A stretch of 64,000 nucleotides of DNA, taken from NCBI GenBank assembly GCA_905331475.1, contig CAJNYU010002985.1, forward strand, positions 248,001 to 312,000, read 5' to 3'. The stretch comes from Rotaria socialis (lineage: Eukaryota > Rotifera > Eurotatoria > Philodinida > Philodinidae). Positions 23,115-35,876 of the stretch are shown one piece after another; position 1 is the first letter of the stretch, and the number at the start of each line of letters is the position of its first letter. The notes under the pieces were generated by a model, which worked only from the letters and a program-made list of their open reading frames with translations, ran no database searches and had not been told where the DNA came from. The position numbers and the translations under genes are program-made.

Positions 23115-26100
23115 ATGTGGTATCCTCCGGAACAGCGGCAGCAACAGCGTAGCTGCTATGAATATGCTCAGCACTTTTCAAGTCAACAACAAACTTACCC
23201 GAGAACTCCATATTATTTTAACGGTGATGAATTATCAATTACTAATGGTGTACCAATCAATGATGAGAATGAATCACCTGTCCATTGTCAAACAACCTAC
23301 AATGGCAATACTCACGGTAAGAAGAAGGCAAAAGAAATGCAATTGATATTTGCAATCGAAGTGTTTTCGTTTTAAAACCGAACGACTTCATTTCTTACAT
23401 GAGAATAACACTAATAATTTATTTAAGTGGCATAGCATATTTCATTTTTGAGGTTTCACTATTTTTAAAGTTGAACGAGTAAATCAAAGCAATGACATAT
23501 GTATGTGTAGGCGCTTACATCAATGTTTTTATTATTATTATTGCTTTACATATGTGCATAGGAAAACAAATTGTTGCATCTCTATCTGTAGTTACAACGA
23601 CAACTACTCTCTTGTGTCTTGCGCAATGATCATCTTAACGAACGATAGCGATAGCGATGATGACATTTGTCGCGTTCACAGTGTAAGCTATTGAATTCGG
23701 CTTCTCGTTCTCTTAACAAGTTGATCGCTAGATCAATCACATAGTTATTGCATGTAGAGATTCATTCATGCAATCACACATACACAGACTACTGTGTTCC
23801 ATGAGAACAAACAAACTATGATAGAATCTAAATCAAATTACTACGATTTGTATGAACAATGAGAACATATTATTCGGGATTGAGATCTTGTATTCATATG
23901 GGTATTGAGAATCAGAAGCAAATCTCTGTCAAAAATATATTTAAGATAGAGATTAAATTCCTAATATTAATGAATCATTAAGTTTTTCGATGAGAATATT
24001 TTGTTTTCTAAATCTTCAATCACCAATTGTTAAAATATGACAGTCATTGCTAAATTAAATTCATTAGCATAGAAAAGAAATCTAACCAATCAGTTTATCT
24101 GCCAAATGATATTTTTCGATATGAATTCTGATGATATGCCGTATGTTACTTTTCCCCATTCGTAAAGATAGACAAGAAAACTTGGTTCTATTGCAACCGG
24201 AGATTCATTATTTCGTAATTAATAAGGTTACATTCTTAAGTGTGCTGATATGGAATGAGTGTATTACAGAGAAATGGTTTTTTCTCTCTTCCACTAGAAT
24301 AGTATTCTTGTTTGTCATCATTTTGTTTATGTGACTTTGAAAGTAGTCAGCCTACAAATAAGGAGTGACTGTCGAAGTGTCGAGAATAATAGAAGAAGAA
24401 AAAAAAGAGAAAGAAAAACGTTCTCGAGCCTTTTTCAAGCTACGTAATTAAAAAAGATAGTGTCTCTTTTAGTCGACGATAGATATAACTATGAAATATA
24501 AGGGAAAAGCAGGCCCACAATCGTTAGTTGCTTTTTGCGTTCATTTCTAATGGCGTATAAGAACTTCTTTATTTATCTTGCAATATAAGCCGAGTATATA
24601 AGTGAGAGGAAAAACAATATGTATATCTGTATCTGCGGACCATATCTATATAATCGATATTACACAGTCGATCATTAATGTAATTACCGACTGTTGTACT
24701 GTTAATATAAATTTGTATATAAAGAAATCATGATGTATTGATCGTATACATATATATATTTGTATTAGATGAGAATGAAAGATAATTATAATTAATATAT
24801 TTATTAGTATTTTGATATACTTGAGAAATAGAAAACAAAAAAAAATTTTCCCATTGAAATCCGATAATTTACTGTAATAAATTTGCTTATTTTTATGCAT
24901 AGTTCTTTTCCTTCCTTGTTTTTACATCGCAGGTTGCCCTTCCCTTTCCCTCTCGACTTTTCCTGTTTCTATATCTGTAGTCAATAAATTCTCAAAGCAT
25001 TTTTTTTATCTTTCTTTTTTTCTTCTCACATTCATAGTTCTGTTATATTCTACCGCCTTGCTCATTGTCATTGAATTTTTTCATTATCATCTTTTCCCTT
25101 TTTCTCTCTCTCTCTCTAGTTATTACAGACTACTACGTGACTGCTTCAACTAATTTATACGGCGATGAAATGCCGTCATTTCATATGACATCAACACGAA
25201 ATGCATACTGGGATCCTGTTATTGCCGCACCAACAAAATTGTTTGTTGAAACAAAACCGATGAATATCTCTGCACAACCTTCGCACGCAATTTCCTCTTC
25301 GCCATTACCGTCACCGCCATCATCTTGTTGGGATTGGGTACTTTTTTCTCCAGATTATTATTCTGAGTTTTACACTCCATTATCATCTAGCACATATCAT
25401 CAACAGGAAAAGCTAGAGGAGGAAAATGATGATGACATTAATATTAATTTCCTAGCGAGTCTACCTACATGTTTACTCGCCTTACTTTGCTTAACACCAA
25501 AATTATTAAATACATCGGACGATGAGAATGATAATGATCAAGAGATTAGTTCTCTTCGTATAGCGGACGAGCCATTGTTATCCTCATTATCGAATAGTAT
25601 TAATGAAAAACGTAACAATATCTCGTCTAATAGATCATTATCGTCCGATAATAAAAGTTCTTCAAATTTAAATATTAATAAACAAAATTTGAAAAATGAT
25701 CGTTCATCAACACCCGATACTGATGATGGTTATCAATCAGCTAGTGATGCTAGTCGCAGTGACTATTCTCAACAATCATCAAGACGTGATGAACATCACA
25801 ATAGTAAGCATGATGTAACCCTTATTAAACATTCTTTACCTACACCTCTTATGCCACGACGCATTTCATATGCGGCAGCTGTTAAACCAAATGCAATGTC
25901 AACAAATAAAATATCGTCATCACAAATAATGACTATTAAACCAAAACAAATATTTAACAATACACAATCAACAATTGCAAATGATATATTAAATAAGAAG
26001 GGTCAAAAATCAAAATTCATCGCACCGCGTTTCGAACGAATGCACAATGCTAAACAGTACACTTCGTCTTCAGTATCAACGAATCGAACACAAATACGTT

Positions 26101-26174
26101 CGAATAATAATAACAACAACAATAATAATAATAATCAACGGAATCATATTGTTAATTCAACTCGACGTTTTTAA
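23115..26174 (+). CDS. Disordered hypothetical protein, two exons
   Basis: Exon 1 is 23115-23316 (MWYPPEQRQQQ...). It joins in phase 1 across a 1.8-kb intron to exon 2 at 25120-26174, after a strong polypyrimidine tract and AG, giving 418 residues. There is no recognised domain. The protein is rich in Ser, Asn, Gln and Asp. Short conserved-looking blocks are CWDWVLFSPDYYSEFY, the acidic TPDTDDGYQSASD, and RISYAAAVKPN, with an Asn run at the end. The SYAxxVK and acidic GY blocks faintly recall NUFIP2-type RNA-granule proteins, but that is too weak to name it. The small hydrophobic stretch LPTCLLALLCL near the middle is too short for a confident membrane span. Further exons within the long intron cannot be excluded. 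Confidence 0.7.
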
Positions 26175-26230
26175 CGATATAAACCCTATTTTGACTTTTC
26201 TTTTCATAAGCCATTCAATTAAAAGATTTG

Positions 26231-26255
<25 letters not shown>
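26231..26255. repeat. (CT)n microsatellite
   Basis: About 12 CT repeats just downstream of the preceding gene, probably within its 3' untranslated region. Confidence 0.9.
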
Positions 26256-26261
<6 letters not shown>

Positions 26262-29200
26262 CATTTTCTTTATGTTGTTTCGTATGTCTTTTTTTTTCTT
26301 CTTTTTTGTTTCTATGTTGTATTAGAACCGAGTCAGTTAACATAAAAAAGATGATGAAATGAATCAAATTTATACCCTTGAATAATTATGTTTTGTTGTC
26401 TCAAGTTGACATGTCATGAACACAAGTGTCGGACTCATCGGAGGCTTTCTTAATTGTCAAATAGTCATTCACTGACTTAGCTCATGTTACATATCAAATA
26501 ACAATCTTAATAATTTTATTCGAATGTCAAATATTTGCACTTAAGTTCTATTGGTGATCTTTTACTATAAACTGAATGTCTAGAACAATTATTTTCTTTA
26601 GCAATAAAATCTATTATTTTAAATACTAAAAAGATTTTGTTCAATCTTATAATAGAATCGTTTATATTGACAATGACACATATTATATAATCGCATGTCA
26701 AGTGTAGAGAAGTATTAAGAATAGAGAAAAGTTTAGAACATGCTACAATTCCCTCAAGTGCTGCGACTCTTTTGTTCACATATTGTTGTATTGATGGGAA
26801 TTGATGTTAGAATTAGAACAGTACATTAGATATTTAAATCCATCTATCCTATGGTAAATTTGAAGCTTGCTTTTCTTTTGTAAATATCTTTTTGTTGCAT
26901 CAGCTCAACAAACATCAAAGCTACCAGAGAGGAAAAAATGGTTGAACTATTTTTGTTCTTTTGAAGTATGTGGAAGCGTAGGTTTTGAAAAATTCATTAA
27001 AGTTAAGTATCTTATTATATTCTTCTGCTTACTGTCCTAGTGTGCCAATCATTTGTCTAATGAGATTGTTCACAGATGGTAATGGTTTTAACTACGTCGG
27101 CTTGATTGTGACGCCGAGAAATAATTCTATCTACGACGCTCTGTTAACTGACCAACGAAGCAAAATGTTTCTATTAATGATTGATCCGTTTTTTGTTTTT
27201 CTGAATAAAAAAAATAGCCTATCATCGAAGTTGACAGGTACAAAAAAAAACAAGTCTACGTACGGATATTTCGGATCCGTAGTACAAGTAGAACGCGAAA
27301 ATAAGGCATGCTCAACGCTCTATTGTCTTACTAACTGAAGCAAATCCACTAAAAAGAGAACATTTCAATATCGAAAATTAAATCAAATCATCAATATTCT
27401 TCAAAATGAAAGAATGCCATGATTGATTATTGAAAGTGAATAATGAAGAGCAGATGTGTAAAAACATTGATATTTTGTATTATAGAAACTAGATAATACA
27501 ACTGTGAGTAGAATGCAGAGAGAGCGTCTATCTTAGAAATACTTATATAACATTTACTACAATATTGGCAGAAAAACAAGACATTTATTTTCGTATTCAA
27601 TATCAACAAGAAAGGTTTCCACATAGGGCAATGCGATGGATTAGATTAGTTAGTTACCAACAAAATAGTTTTCATCATAGATTTTATTTTAAAAAATTCA
27701 TTACATTAAAGATTGTTAGCTATATTGTTTGACAAGATATTATGTAGGAATAGAAAATCTTAACAGCTTGATACAGTTACATGTTATACACGTAAAACGT
27801 CAATAATATCCGCTAAATAGAAATATATTATGTCAATGTCGTTCTGTAATTTCAAATTTGTTACAGTCACTGATTCGTAGGTGATGAATGCAACTCTTTG
27901 AAGACTAACTTAACAGCAGTAGTGTCAAACCTGAAACTTGAATTTAGTTGAAAATAGAAAATTTCAACTTTCAACTCATAGCGATACATGTGTAAGTCAT
28001 GATTCTTCAGAATGCAATTGGTTTAAAATCTGAAAATTGAATTCAAGTTTCAAGTTTGACATATACGCGTCACAGGAAACCATAGAACATGATCAACCAT
28101 ACTATTACTATAGGTTCATAAATATTTAAAAAGGATTAGTTATTGAAGGTCAAAGCAACCTTGATATCTAAATAATGAAAGAATGCGTAATTCTCTTTTT
28201 GGTCGTCTGTAATATTGCTTCACTGTATTCGTATTTTCAATAGGATCTAAGATCTGCTTTAATTAGTCATTTACGTCATTTATTCTGTCTTTTTATCGGC
28301 TTATGAAATCTTTTAAAAAGTAATTATATGCAATAATCATATTGAAAACCATGACTATACTCTTTTAATCTAAAGAATTCCATAGGAATATACATTCTTA
28401 ACATCGGACATTTAAGAACTTCATCAGTAATCAATCTTACAATGAAACAAATGTATTGTTTTCGTCAAAACATGACAGTAGAAGACATTAGTTATCCTTA
28501 TTAAAAACAAATCAAATCAAAGTACAAATGTAAGACCATAATTACTCAATAGTTCTTTTCTTTTTTACGAGTGCAGATGAATATTAATTGAAAAAACAGA
28601 ATTTCCTAATGTATAAATATTGAATTAAACGAATTTTTATTTACAATAACTAACTGTGTTTTGCTTGTTACTAATTTTTACTCTCATGTCTGCCTCATGA
28701 TTTCTGATATTAATCGTTTGTCGTATAGCAATGTACGCTTTTCATGTCAGTCATATATTCCATATGGTGTATCGGTCTGTCATATTTTCATTTTGGCCAG
28801 ATTTTTTTCTCGAGGATATCTTAAAGAGGAATTGATCGACGTAGAATGTCTGACGATCTTTTCTACTTGCCTTGTTTTTACCCAACTTACTCTACGCATA
28901 CGAAAACAGCCATTAGTTATATAGGATTTCCGTCTAATAATATATGTATTCTTTTTTTTTCTATGCATGCCGAAAACAAAAAATATGTACGCATACGTCG
29001 TAATATCTGTGGTGAGTTATCGATGTATCGCTTTGTCATAGGAAAACATGTAGTTTCTGTTGTCATGCTTTCTTTTTGTTCGTATAAACTAAGTTGATCT
29101 ATGTTATCGGACAAAAAGAAAACACAAGAAAAGTAATAATATCTATGAATAATCATTCTAGTGAAAAAAGCGAAAATAAACGGGCACACATTATTGACGA

Positions 29201-29688
29201 TGACAACAAGTATATACACAAATCCTGGTACGTACATCAATACTTATTCTATTATGAATTTCTTGTGTTTTTTCTCTTTTCCTTCTTTGCGACACGATAG
29301 AAGAGCAAAATAAATTATTGACTTAAGCTTTGTTTGTACCATAAAGAGAAACGAGAGCTACCAGCTAACGGATTTCACAAAGCATATCTCCGTCTATCTG
29401 CCAGTCTATTTGCGAATTAGGCACGCACACACACACACACACAGAAGGGTGCCAACATAGACGTACAACGATAAGACGGAAGACCAAAAGCTGATAGAAG
29501 GATATTATCATATAAACTCGTCGGACATATTGCACGACAACTTTTTATTTTCTTGTTTTTTTTTCTACGACCCTTGTTGTCTATGAAAGAATAGATAAAA
29601 AACAGTAAGATTTTTTTATGTTATATTCTCAAACAGTAATGACATTCTATGTTGTCAAATAGATATTTTATTTTATGTACCGACAATA
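26256..29688. other. Gene-poor AT-rich DNA
   Basis: About 3.4 kb in which I cannot support a gene. Short open frames occur on both strands: a 92-codon frame from ATG 27059 to about 27339, and several overlapping frames at 28661-29300. They lack family similarity, splice partners and consistent codon bias. A (CA)n run lies at 29425-29443. Confidence 0.45.
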
Positions 29689-30174
29689 ATGTCAATCACA
29701 GCTACAAAGACAATATCACCGAAGTCTTCTTCAAACGAGAGATCATCTTTGATTGGTGCCAATCATCGTCATCATCATCATCATCATCCTCCGACTATTT
29801 GTAACGCAGAACATTTCGTAAATGAACGATATCCAAAGACTTGTTTGGAAGATATACCTTCTATTGTACTTGAGTATCCTCCACCGAAAATTGGTGTAAA
29901 ACCAACACGATCTCATCATAGTCTTCGTTTTCGTACTCAGCCGGTGACATTAACTGAAATCAATGAAACAGAAGAAGACAATAAAACTGATAATGATACT
30001 CAGCAAGAATCTCAAACGTCCGTGCTTGGAGAATTTCAACGACTTGAACATTTAGCACTATGGGAAAATGTCAGACGAACTGCACGAAAACGATTACCAT
30101 CGAAAAACTATCTTGAACGACAACGGCTCAGAGCTATGAGAGAGGAACCGAGTGAAACAGATGGAAATCAATAA
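29689..30174 (+). CDS. Intronless hypothetical protein, 161 residues
   Basis: Starts MSITATKTIS and has a His7 run near residue 28. The central block PSIVLEYPPPKIGVKP is followed by a polar acidic stretch and a basic C-terminal helix region (ENVRRTARKRLPSKNYLERQ). Codon use resembles the neighbouring real genes and the frame is bounded by non-coding sequence. It has no signal peptide, membrane span or recognised domain. Its stop is 81 bp from the convergent stop of the 7TM gene on the other strand. I do not recognise the family. It could be a lineage-specific small nuclear or cytoskeletal protein. Confidence 0.6.
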   Translation: MSITATKTISPKSSSNERSSLIGANHRHHHHHHPPTICNAEHFVNERYPKTCLEDIPSIVLEYPPPKIGVKPTRSHHSLRFRTQPVTLTEINETEEDNKTDNDTQQESQTSVLGEFQRLEHLALWENVRRTARKRLPSKNYLERQRLRAMREEPSETDGNQ

Positions 30175-30255
30175 TTTTATGTATATATTTAAATTTCTAT
30201 TCCATCTAAAAACGAACCAAAAAAGATAGAACGAACACAGAATAAGTTAATTATT

Positions 30256-32168
30256 CTATCTCATTGACATATTTCGACTATAATTTTCATATAAATTGTT
30301 CGAAAAATATTTTTGTTTTCCTGTTAAAGGTGACCGATTTTCTTGCATATGTATGGTTGTTGGCGTTGCTGATGATTGCGATGATACTGATGAAGTTATC
30401 TGATAATGTTCATGTTCATCTGTACCATCATTATCATGCATTAAAGAAGTCATTAATGGTGATTGCAATTCATATTCTTCATTGGAACAAGCGTGTTCAT
30501 TTCTACAAGACGAATTTTGTTTTATTAATTTATCATTATCTGTATCAATAGAATTCATAATTATCAGCGGTACAATCCTATTATGGTTTTCAACAATTGT
30601 TTGTTCTTCTGTTAAAGTCGCCGCTGTTATATTAGCCGTTGCTGTTGTTCTTGTTGTTGTTGTTGTTGTTGCTGCTGCTGCTGCTGCTGCTTTTACTGTT
30701 GGAGTCAGTTGTCCTAAAGAATAGTTAAGTACGGCAAATATCAGTGGTATCAATACAGAAAAGTAGACTAGATAAAAACGCATAGCGATCGGATAAATAC
30801 ACGCTAATAAGCAACATGATAAAACAAGTAAAAATCGTAGAAATGATGATGAACACCAATGCCCACATGATTGTATAACGAAATTTGATGATGTTATTGA
30901 TGCTTCACTTGTCGGTGTTGGTGATTCAATTGTTGCTGCTAGACTGAAGCCACTTTGATTGTTAATATTGTTATTATTGTTACTGATAATACCGAGCGAT
31001 GAAAGCATGGATATTGAATTAGGTAGAGATGACTGTTGATTTTGTTTACGACGGTGTGATCGTTTTCGACACGATGAACAATATTTAGACATTTTTAAAC
31101 GAAAATAAAAATAACAAAGGCAATCATAAAATAGTTTTAACAAAGCAATTAAAGATATGAATAATGTAGTTAATAAAGGTATTAAATTAAATATAAAGCT
31201 TTGCACAAGACGATTATGATCAATCCATTCTTCGATATAACTGATTTGTGTTGAACCTGGACAATAGACAGGTCTAGGAGTTTTTTCATTCGAATCAATT
31301 GTATAAAGTAATGGTATTGTGGCTGTAAACGATAATGACCATACACAAAGTACAAGACAAAAACAAAAACGACGAAAAAATCGACGCAAACAAATACCAC
31401 AAGATTGCAAACAAGTACGTGATGAATGATGTTGATCGGACGATGGTGGCGAGGGTGATGATAATAAACATAAAACAAAATTTGCATGCATCGCTGCTAT
31501 CGTATAAGCTAGAATAAATGAAATCGTTGATAAAAGATTGTGTCTTATATTCTCCAAAGGATTGCATTTTCTAACTGTCGACTTTCATTGTTTCATTATT
31601 CGTCTTAAAATCAATAATGAGAGTTTTTTCATTTTATATTAGATTAATTTAAAACTTCTGGCTTCTAATCATAATAAAATTGAAAACACACTCACACAAG
31701 AAAAAAGGATTAACTCTAACCCAATTAATATCAGCATAGATTAAATTTGAAAAAATAAATCATTTTTCTCTGAATTTCACGTTCTCCTTGTTGTACGAAT
31801 TAATTTAGAAAGTTTCAAGCCTTCTAGCTATGTTGTCTTTATACATATTTTATGTCTATTAAACAAGCAATTCCTTTTTAAAATAACATACCAAGAACAA
31901 CAGTGCACGATGTTTGCAAATAATAAATCGCTCGGCAATTGTTTTCTGAAAGTACTTTTGAACGAAGTGTTTGCGCTAGATAATAAATGTATAAACAGTT
32001 AAGTAATGAACTCGATAAAGCAGCACTTGAGAAATAAAAATTCACCATATTACGATATGAAGTAAATGCCATTAACATAGGTATGACCATGTTTAATGCG
32101 ACTAAAATCGACGTGGCCATCAATTCGATGATTAGCCATGTTGATATGCGATAAAACAAAAATGGCAT
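30256..32168 (-). CDS. Divergent multipass (7TM receptor-like) protein, two exons
   Basis: Exon 1 is 32168-31892 and starts MPFLFYRIST. Exon 2 is 31574-30256, after the acceptor CAG at 31577-31575. The phase-1 join gives 531 residues. Hydrophobic spans occur at about residues 10-36, 43-70, 78-95, 105-132, 150-175, 210-240 and in a paired block LLVLSCCLLACIYPIAM plus FSVLIPLIFAVLNY. A long Asn/Ser-rich loop precedes the last two, and the C-terminal tail has an Ala7-Thr6 run. The segment TIAAMHANFVLCLL with a Cys about 25 residues earlier is placed like a TM3 whose DRY motif is lost. The VWSL span resembles TM4. It is best described as a divergent GPCR-like protein. The NPxxY motif is not convincing. 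The ATG used is the first in frame after an upstream stop. Confidence 0.65.
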
Positions 32169-32364
32169 TGACAACAGCGGTGTTCACCATCGACTCTTTT
32201 GTCTATTCATAGGTCTTTGTCAGATCGAGCTTTATCTAAAAAAAAAAACATTATTAAAAACTTATATACTTATTATCTCTTCTATTGAGTTGGATCTTCT
32301 TCTTCTTCTTCGCCTTCTAGTTATTCGTATTGGGCTATTTTTTCTTCAAAAATTCCTTTTGACA

Positions 32365-32532
32365 ATGGCGACAGCAAACAACTACATATCGATTGATCGA
32401 CTCAAGTACAACGATGTCCTTGACACATTACGCGCACACCACAGGGACGAAGAAGGAAGAGAATCGAGAGAAGGACTAATTCGATCCCATTCCCGATTTG
32501 ATGAATCGTGTTCTCGTTGTCATAAAGAATAA
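32365..32532 (+). CDS. Possible small ORF, 55 residues
   Basis: ATG at 32365 (MATANNYISIDRLKYND) to TAA 32530-32532. The peptide is polar and ends SCSRCHKE. It begins 197 bp from the start of the divergent 7TM-like gene and is preceded by pyrimidine-rich sequence. There is no homology I recognise. It could be a real small protein, the first exon of a longer gene, or chance. Confidence 0.25.
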   Translation: MATANNYISIDRLKYNDVLDTLRAHHRDEEGRESREGLIRSHSRFDESCSRCHKE

Positions 32533-35500
32533 GAAAGAAAACTGCCTTTGGTCTAGTTTGTTTTGGTAGTGTATGGCTCGAGGCGCATCCAGAGAAATGA
32601 ATCGTCATGTAATTATGTTCCTCTATGTCTCTTTTTTCAAACGTATATTTAGAAGAAAAGGAAGACAAGAATTCGATAGATCACAACAACATCAAAAACA
32701 AGACAAACTAAATTCATCGGAGACTCTATTTCGTCTGACATCAATGACGCAAAATCTGCTCAAAAATGACTAAACATATTCTAGGTCTAAGCTAGCATGC
32801 CAATCATATCATTTTGTAAATCACGGCTACGCCAATTTTTCACAATGGTTATCGAGTCTACATGTCGAGTACTTACTAATGTTATTAATTTTAGTCAGAA
32901 AAAACATTTTTGTCTTTTATAAAAAAAAAAAAAGAAGCATTAGGGAGCGAAAGAAGCGCGTCAGCAACAGACGATTAACTCTTAAAGACAGCGGCAAGCG
33001 TGTGCGAACGGCGGTAACGATTGAGCTTTTAATAGAAAAAAAAAAGGCAATACAGTGTATAACTACGAACATAGTAATTGTAGAAAAAAAAAAGAAAAAA
33101 AATCTTGTCTCGGAGACGATGAAGAAAAAATGATTTATGATATTGTGAATCGAAATAGAGAAGCGCAAAGAACTGAACATAACTATCATAACGACATAGA
33201 GAGTGAAAGCGAAAGAGAAAGAGGGAGAGAGAGAGCTTGAGAGAAGACCCCAGTTGATTATTTCAATATGCACATATAAAGGAACAGGATTAGACAAATG
33301 AAATAGAAGAAACCAGACGACACTTTGTTTGACAACGACGCCTAGAATCGATTGGATGAGAAAGACCGAAGCGAAATGTTGTCTAGTACCCACTTACTTC
33401 CGATTACAGTCCTATTTCGGAGAGCAACTAACGAATACTCTTTATGCTCGTCCTCACATTAAGAATCTCAAGGTTGATGTGACAATTCAAAAATCAGAAT
33501 GAATAAGACAGTAGTATAATATGAAAAATATGGAAAAATATAGTCTAAAACCCATCTTATATATTTAAATAAGAGATTATGAGAAACGGACAGGTAAAAT
33601 TTCTTCTACTATTTTTCTTTTTGTCAAACTGACTTTGTTGAACATGAAAATGAAGAAGTAATGAACAACCGATCAACTATCCATCTTGGCATCTCTAAAC
33701 GACATTTTATTATATGTTTTTTTTTGCTATAGAAAGTACTTATTCTTATTTGTCGTCAATGTTTTTTTTGTCAATCTATTCTTTTCTTCCTCTCATTTGG
33801 CACGAACAATCAAACAAAACTTGGTTCAACATTGTTCACATTAAGTAACAAGATAACAAACACACTCATATTCCATTCATCGACTGCACGACTACAGAAA
33901 AGAAATGGAAATAATTACGTTCATCGTCGAGTTAACAAGATCAGCACAAAAAAAAATGCATAGAACTACTAACTATTCTTGTATGATTAGGACGCACGTA
34001 AGTGTCTCATCATTATCTTCAGCATCCAATCACATTGCCAAGTCCTTGGTAAATATGTAAGAGTTGGACCACCTGGCACGATCAAAAGTATTAGATCGCG
34101 ATTGATTTCTTCCTTTTGCTATTATGATATACACAATTCAATGTATATCTAGCTGTTCGAAATAGCGAGTGAAACAATTGTCATCCGTAGTAACGAACAA
34201 TATTAAGTAGCTTTTAGAAATTATCATGTTTTGAAGTTAATATGAAGCATTAAGAATCGGGGAGAAAAATCCTTGATACATTATTTTATTTTTTATTACT
34301 CGCTAATCTATCAATTAAAATTTCTATAATTATGTTGATGAAGTTTTCGATTACATTTTCTTTTACTATTAATTTGAATACATCTGTCATAAATGAAAAA
34401 GACTTATTACTTAGTTTAATCAGCGATGATGTCGCAAGCTGACATACTTCAAGTTTTTTTTCAAGATGACGTTAAGTATTCAAAAGTTTTTTCTTTTTTA
34501 ATTTCATTTATCTACTTTCCTAGAATATTAAAAACATTATGATTGATAATCAATTTGTCTAATTTGATATACTGGCGAGTTCAATTCGAAAGAAAACAAT
34601 CGAAAATAAAAATGGGTCCTATGCGGAATAAAATAAATTTTCTTTTCCGTCTATAGAATTTTTGTCAGGAAATCATTTTTTCAAACAGAATTAATTAGTA
34701 TTATAATATTCATCGCACTAAATGTCAACCATAGTTGTTCATAGATTTCAGAAAAAGTGTTTTTTTTGCTTGATGAAAAATGCGAAGTTCTCTATTGACT
34801 TCATCAAATAAATTTTCCATGATGGCAGTTCATCAGCGTGATCGATCGGAGAAAAATTTTCATCATCAAAAGTTTATCTATTAGCTACTAATTTTGATTG
34901 ATACCAAAGAGCAGCAAAGATTAGCTCTATGAATAGGTCAATGCTTTATTATGCTGTCAACACAAGTTTGCCTCGTACATGTTTTCGAACTGATGCTTTT
35001 CTCATCACATAAGTATCAATTAATAACAATCGAATAGATTAGTTAAATGAATCAATACATAGATCTGTATTAAAAAGCATACTACTCGCTTTAACAGCTT
35101 GAATCTATTTATTAATGAAATTAGTATACATAATATATATATAAATCGATGAGCGCCGCAAGGATTCTTACGGCCACTCGAAAATTTATAACTCGGTAAA
35201 TTACTGTCTACTCAGCATAATAACAAAGTTAAATTACAACAATTACGAGTAATAACAACACTAGTTTCATCGCCATTTACAAATGTTTGTCTATATAACG
35301 TTAATATACGTGATAGTTATACCGACATACTTGTTTGTTCTTTTCCTAGACCGTGTGAATGGCTGTCGGAATAGGCAATCCTCTACTCGTTGCAAGTATT
35401 TTATATTCTTAATAAAAAATCGGAAACGAGATGGATTAAAAGATTTAGTTTAGCGGTAGAATCAATCAAACTATCGACATTTTCATTCGATCGTTTCCTT

Positions 35501-35876
35501 ATTGTTTTAGTTGGCTAAAAAAAGTTGCATACGATTGAACGTTTTATTATATTTGATATTTGTAATTTTTTTCCAAAATATCGATTTCACGAGGTTATCT
35601 TTATTTATTGGAAAGGTATGATTTTGTATTCAAATAAACAGCGCAGTATTTAATAATAATAATAATAAAAAAAAGAAAGAAAAAAGAAAAAAACGCGAGT
35701 GTTTTAAGTTTGCACAAAATAGGAAGGAAAACAACGTTATATATTGAAAAGAAAAAGAAAATTTCAAAACTGATTCAGCCATATGTATAAAATCTCTTGT
35801 TGTATTCACAGAGAGAAATATCGTTTTAATGTTCAAGTATTTGCATAATGATATATATATATATATATATATTTAA
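32533..35876. other. Gene-poor DNA
   Basis: About 3.3 kb with no supportable gene. It contains purine-rich tracts at 32925-33240, whose reverse strand gives a long but low-complexity Phe/Ser frame that I reject, AT-rich spacer, and a (TA)n run at about 35851-35872 just beyond the WDR26 stop. Confidence 0.5.

Noticed and set aside
26985-27338. 117-codon plus-strand frame
   Set aside because: Starts at TTG, no homology, no splice context; the inner ATG at 27059 gives only 92 codons of mixed composition.
28661-29300. Cluster of short ORFs on both strands
   Set aside because: Mutually overlapping, rich in Ile/Phe/Tyr as expected of AT-rich noise.
32917-33393. 158-codon minus-strand ORF
   Set aside because: Composed of Phe/Ser runs from a purine-rich tract on the opposite strand; low complexity only.
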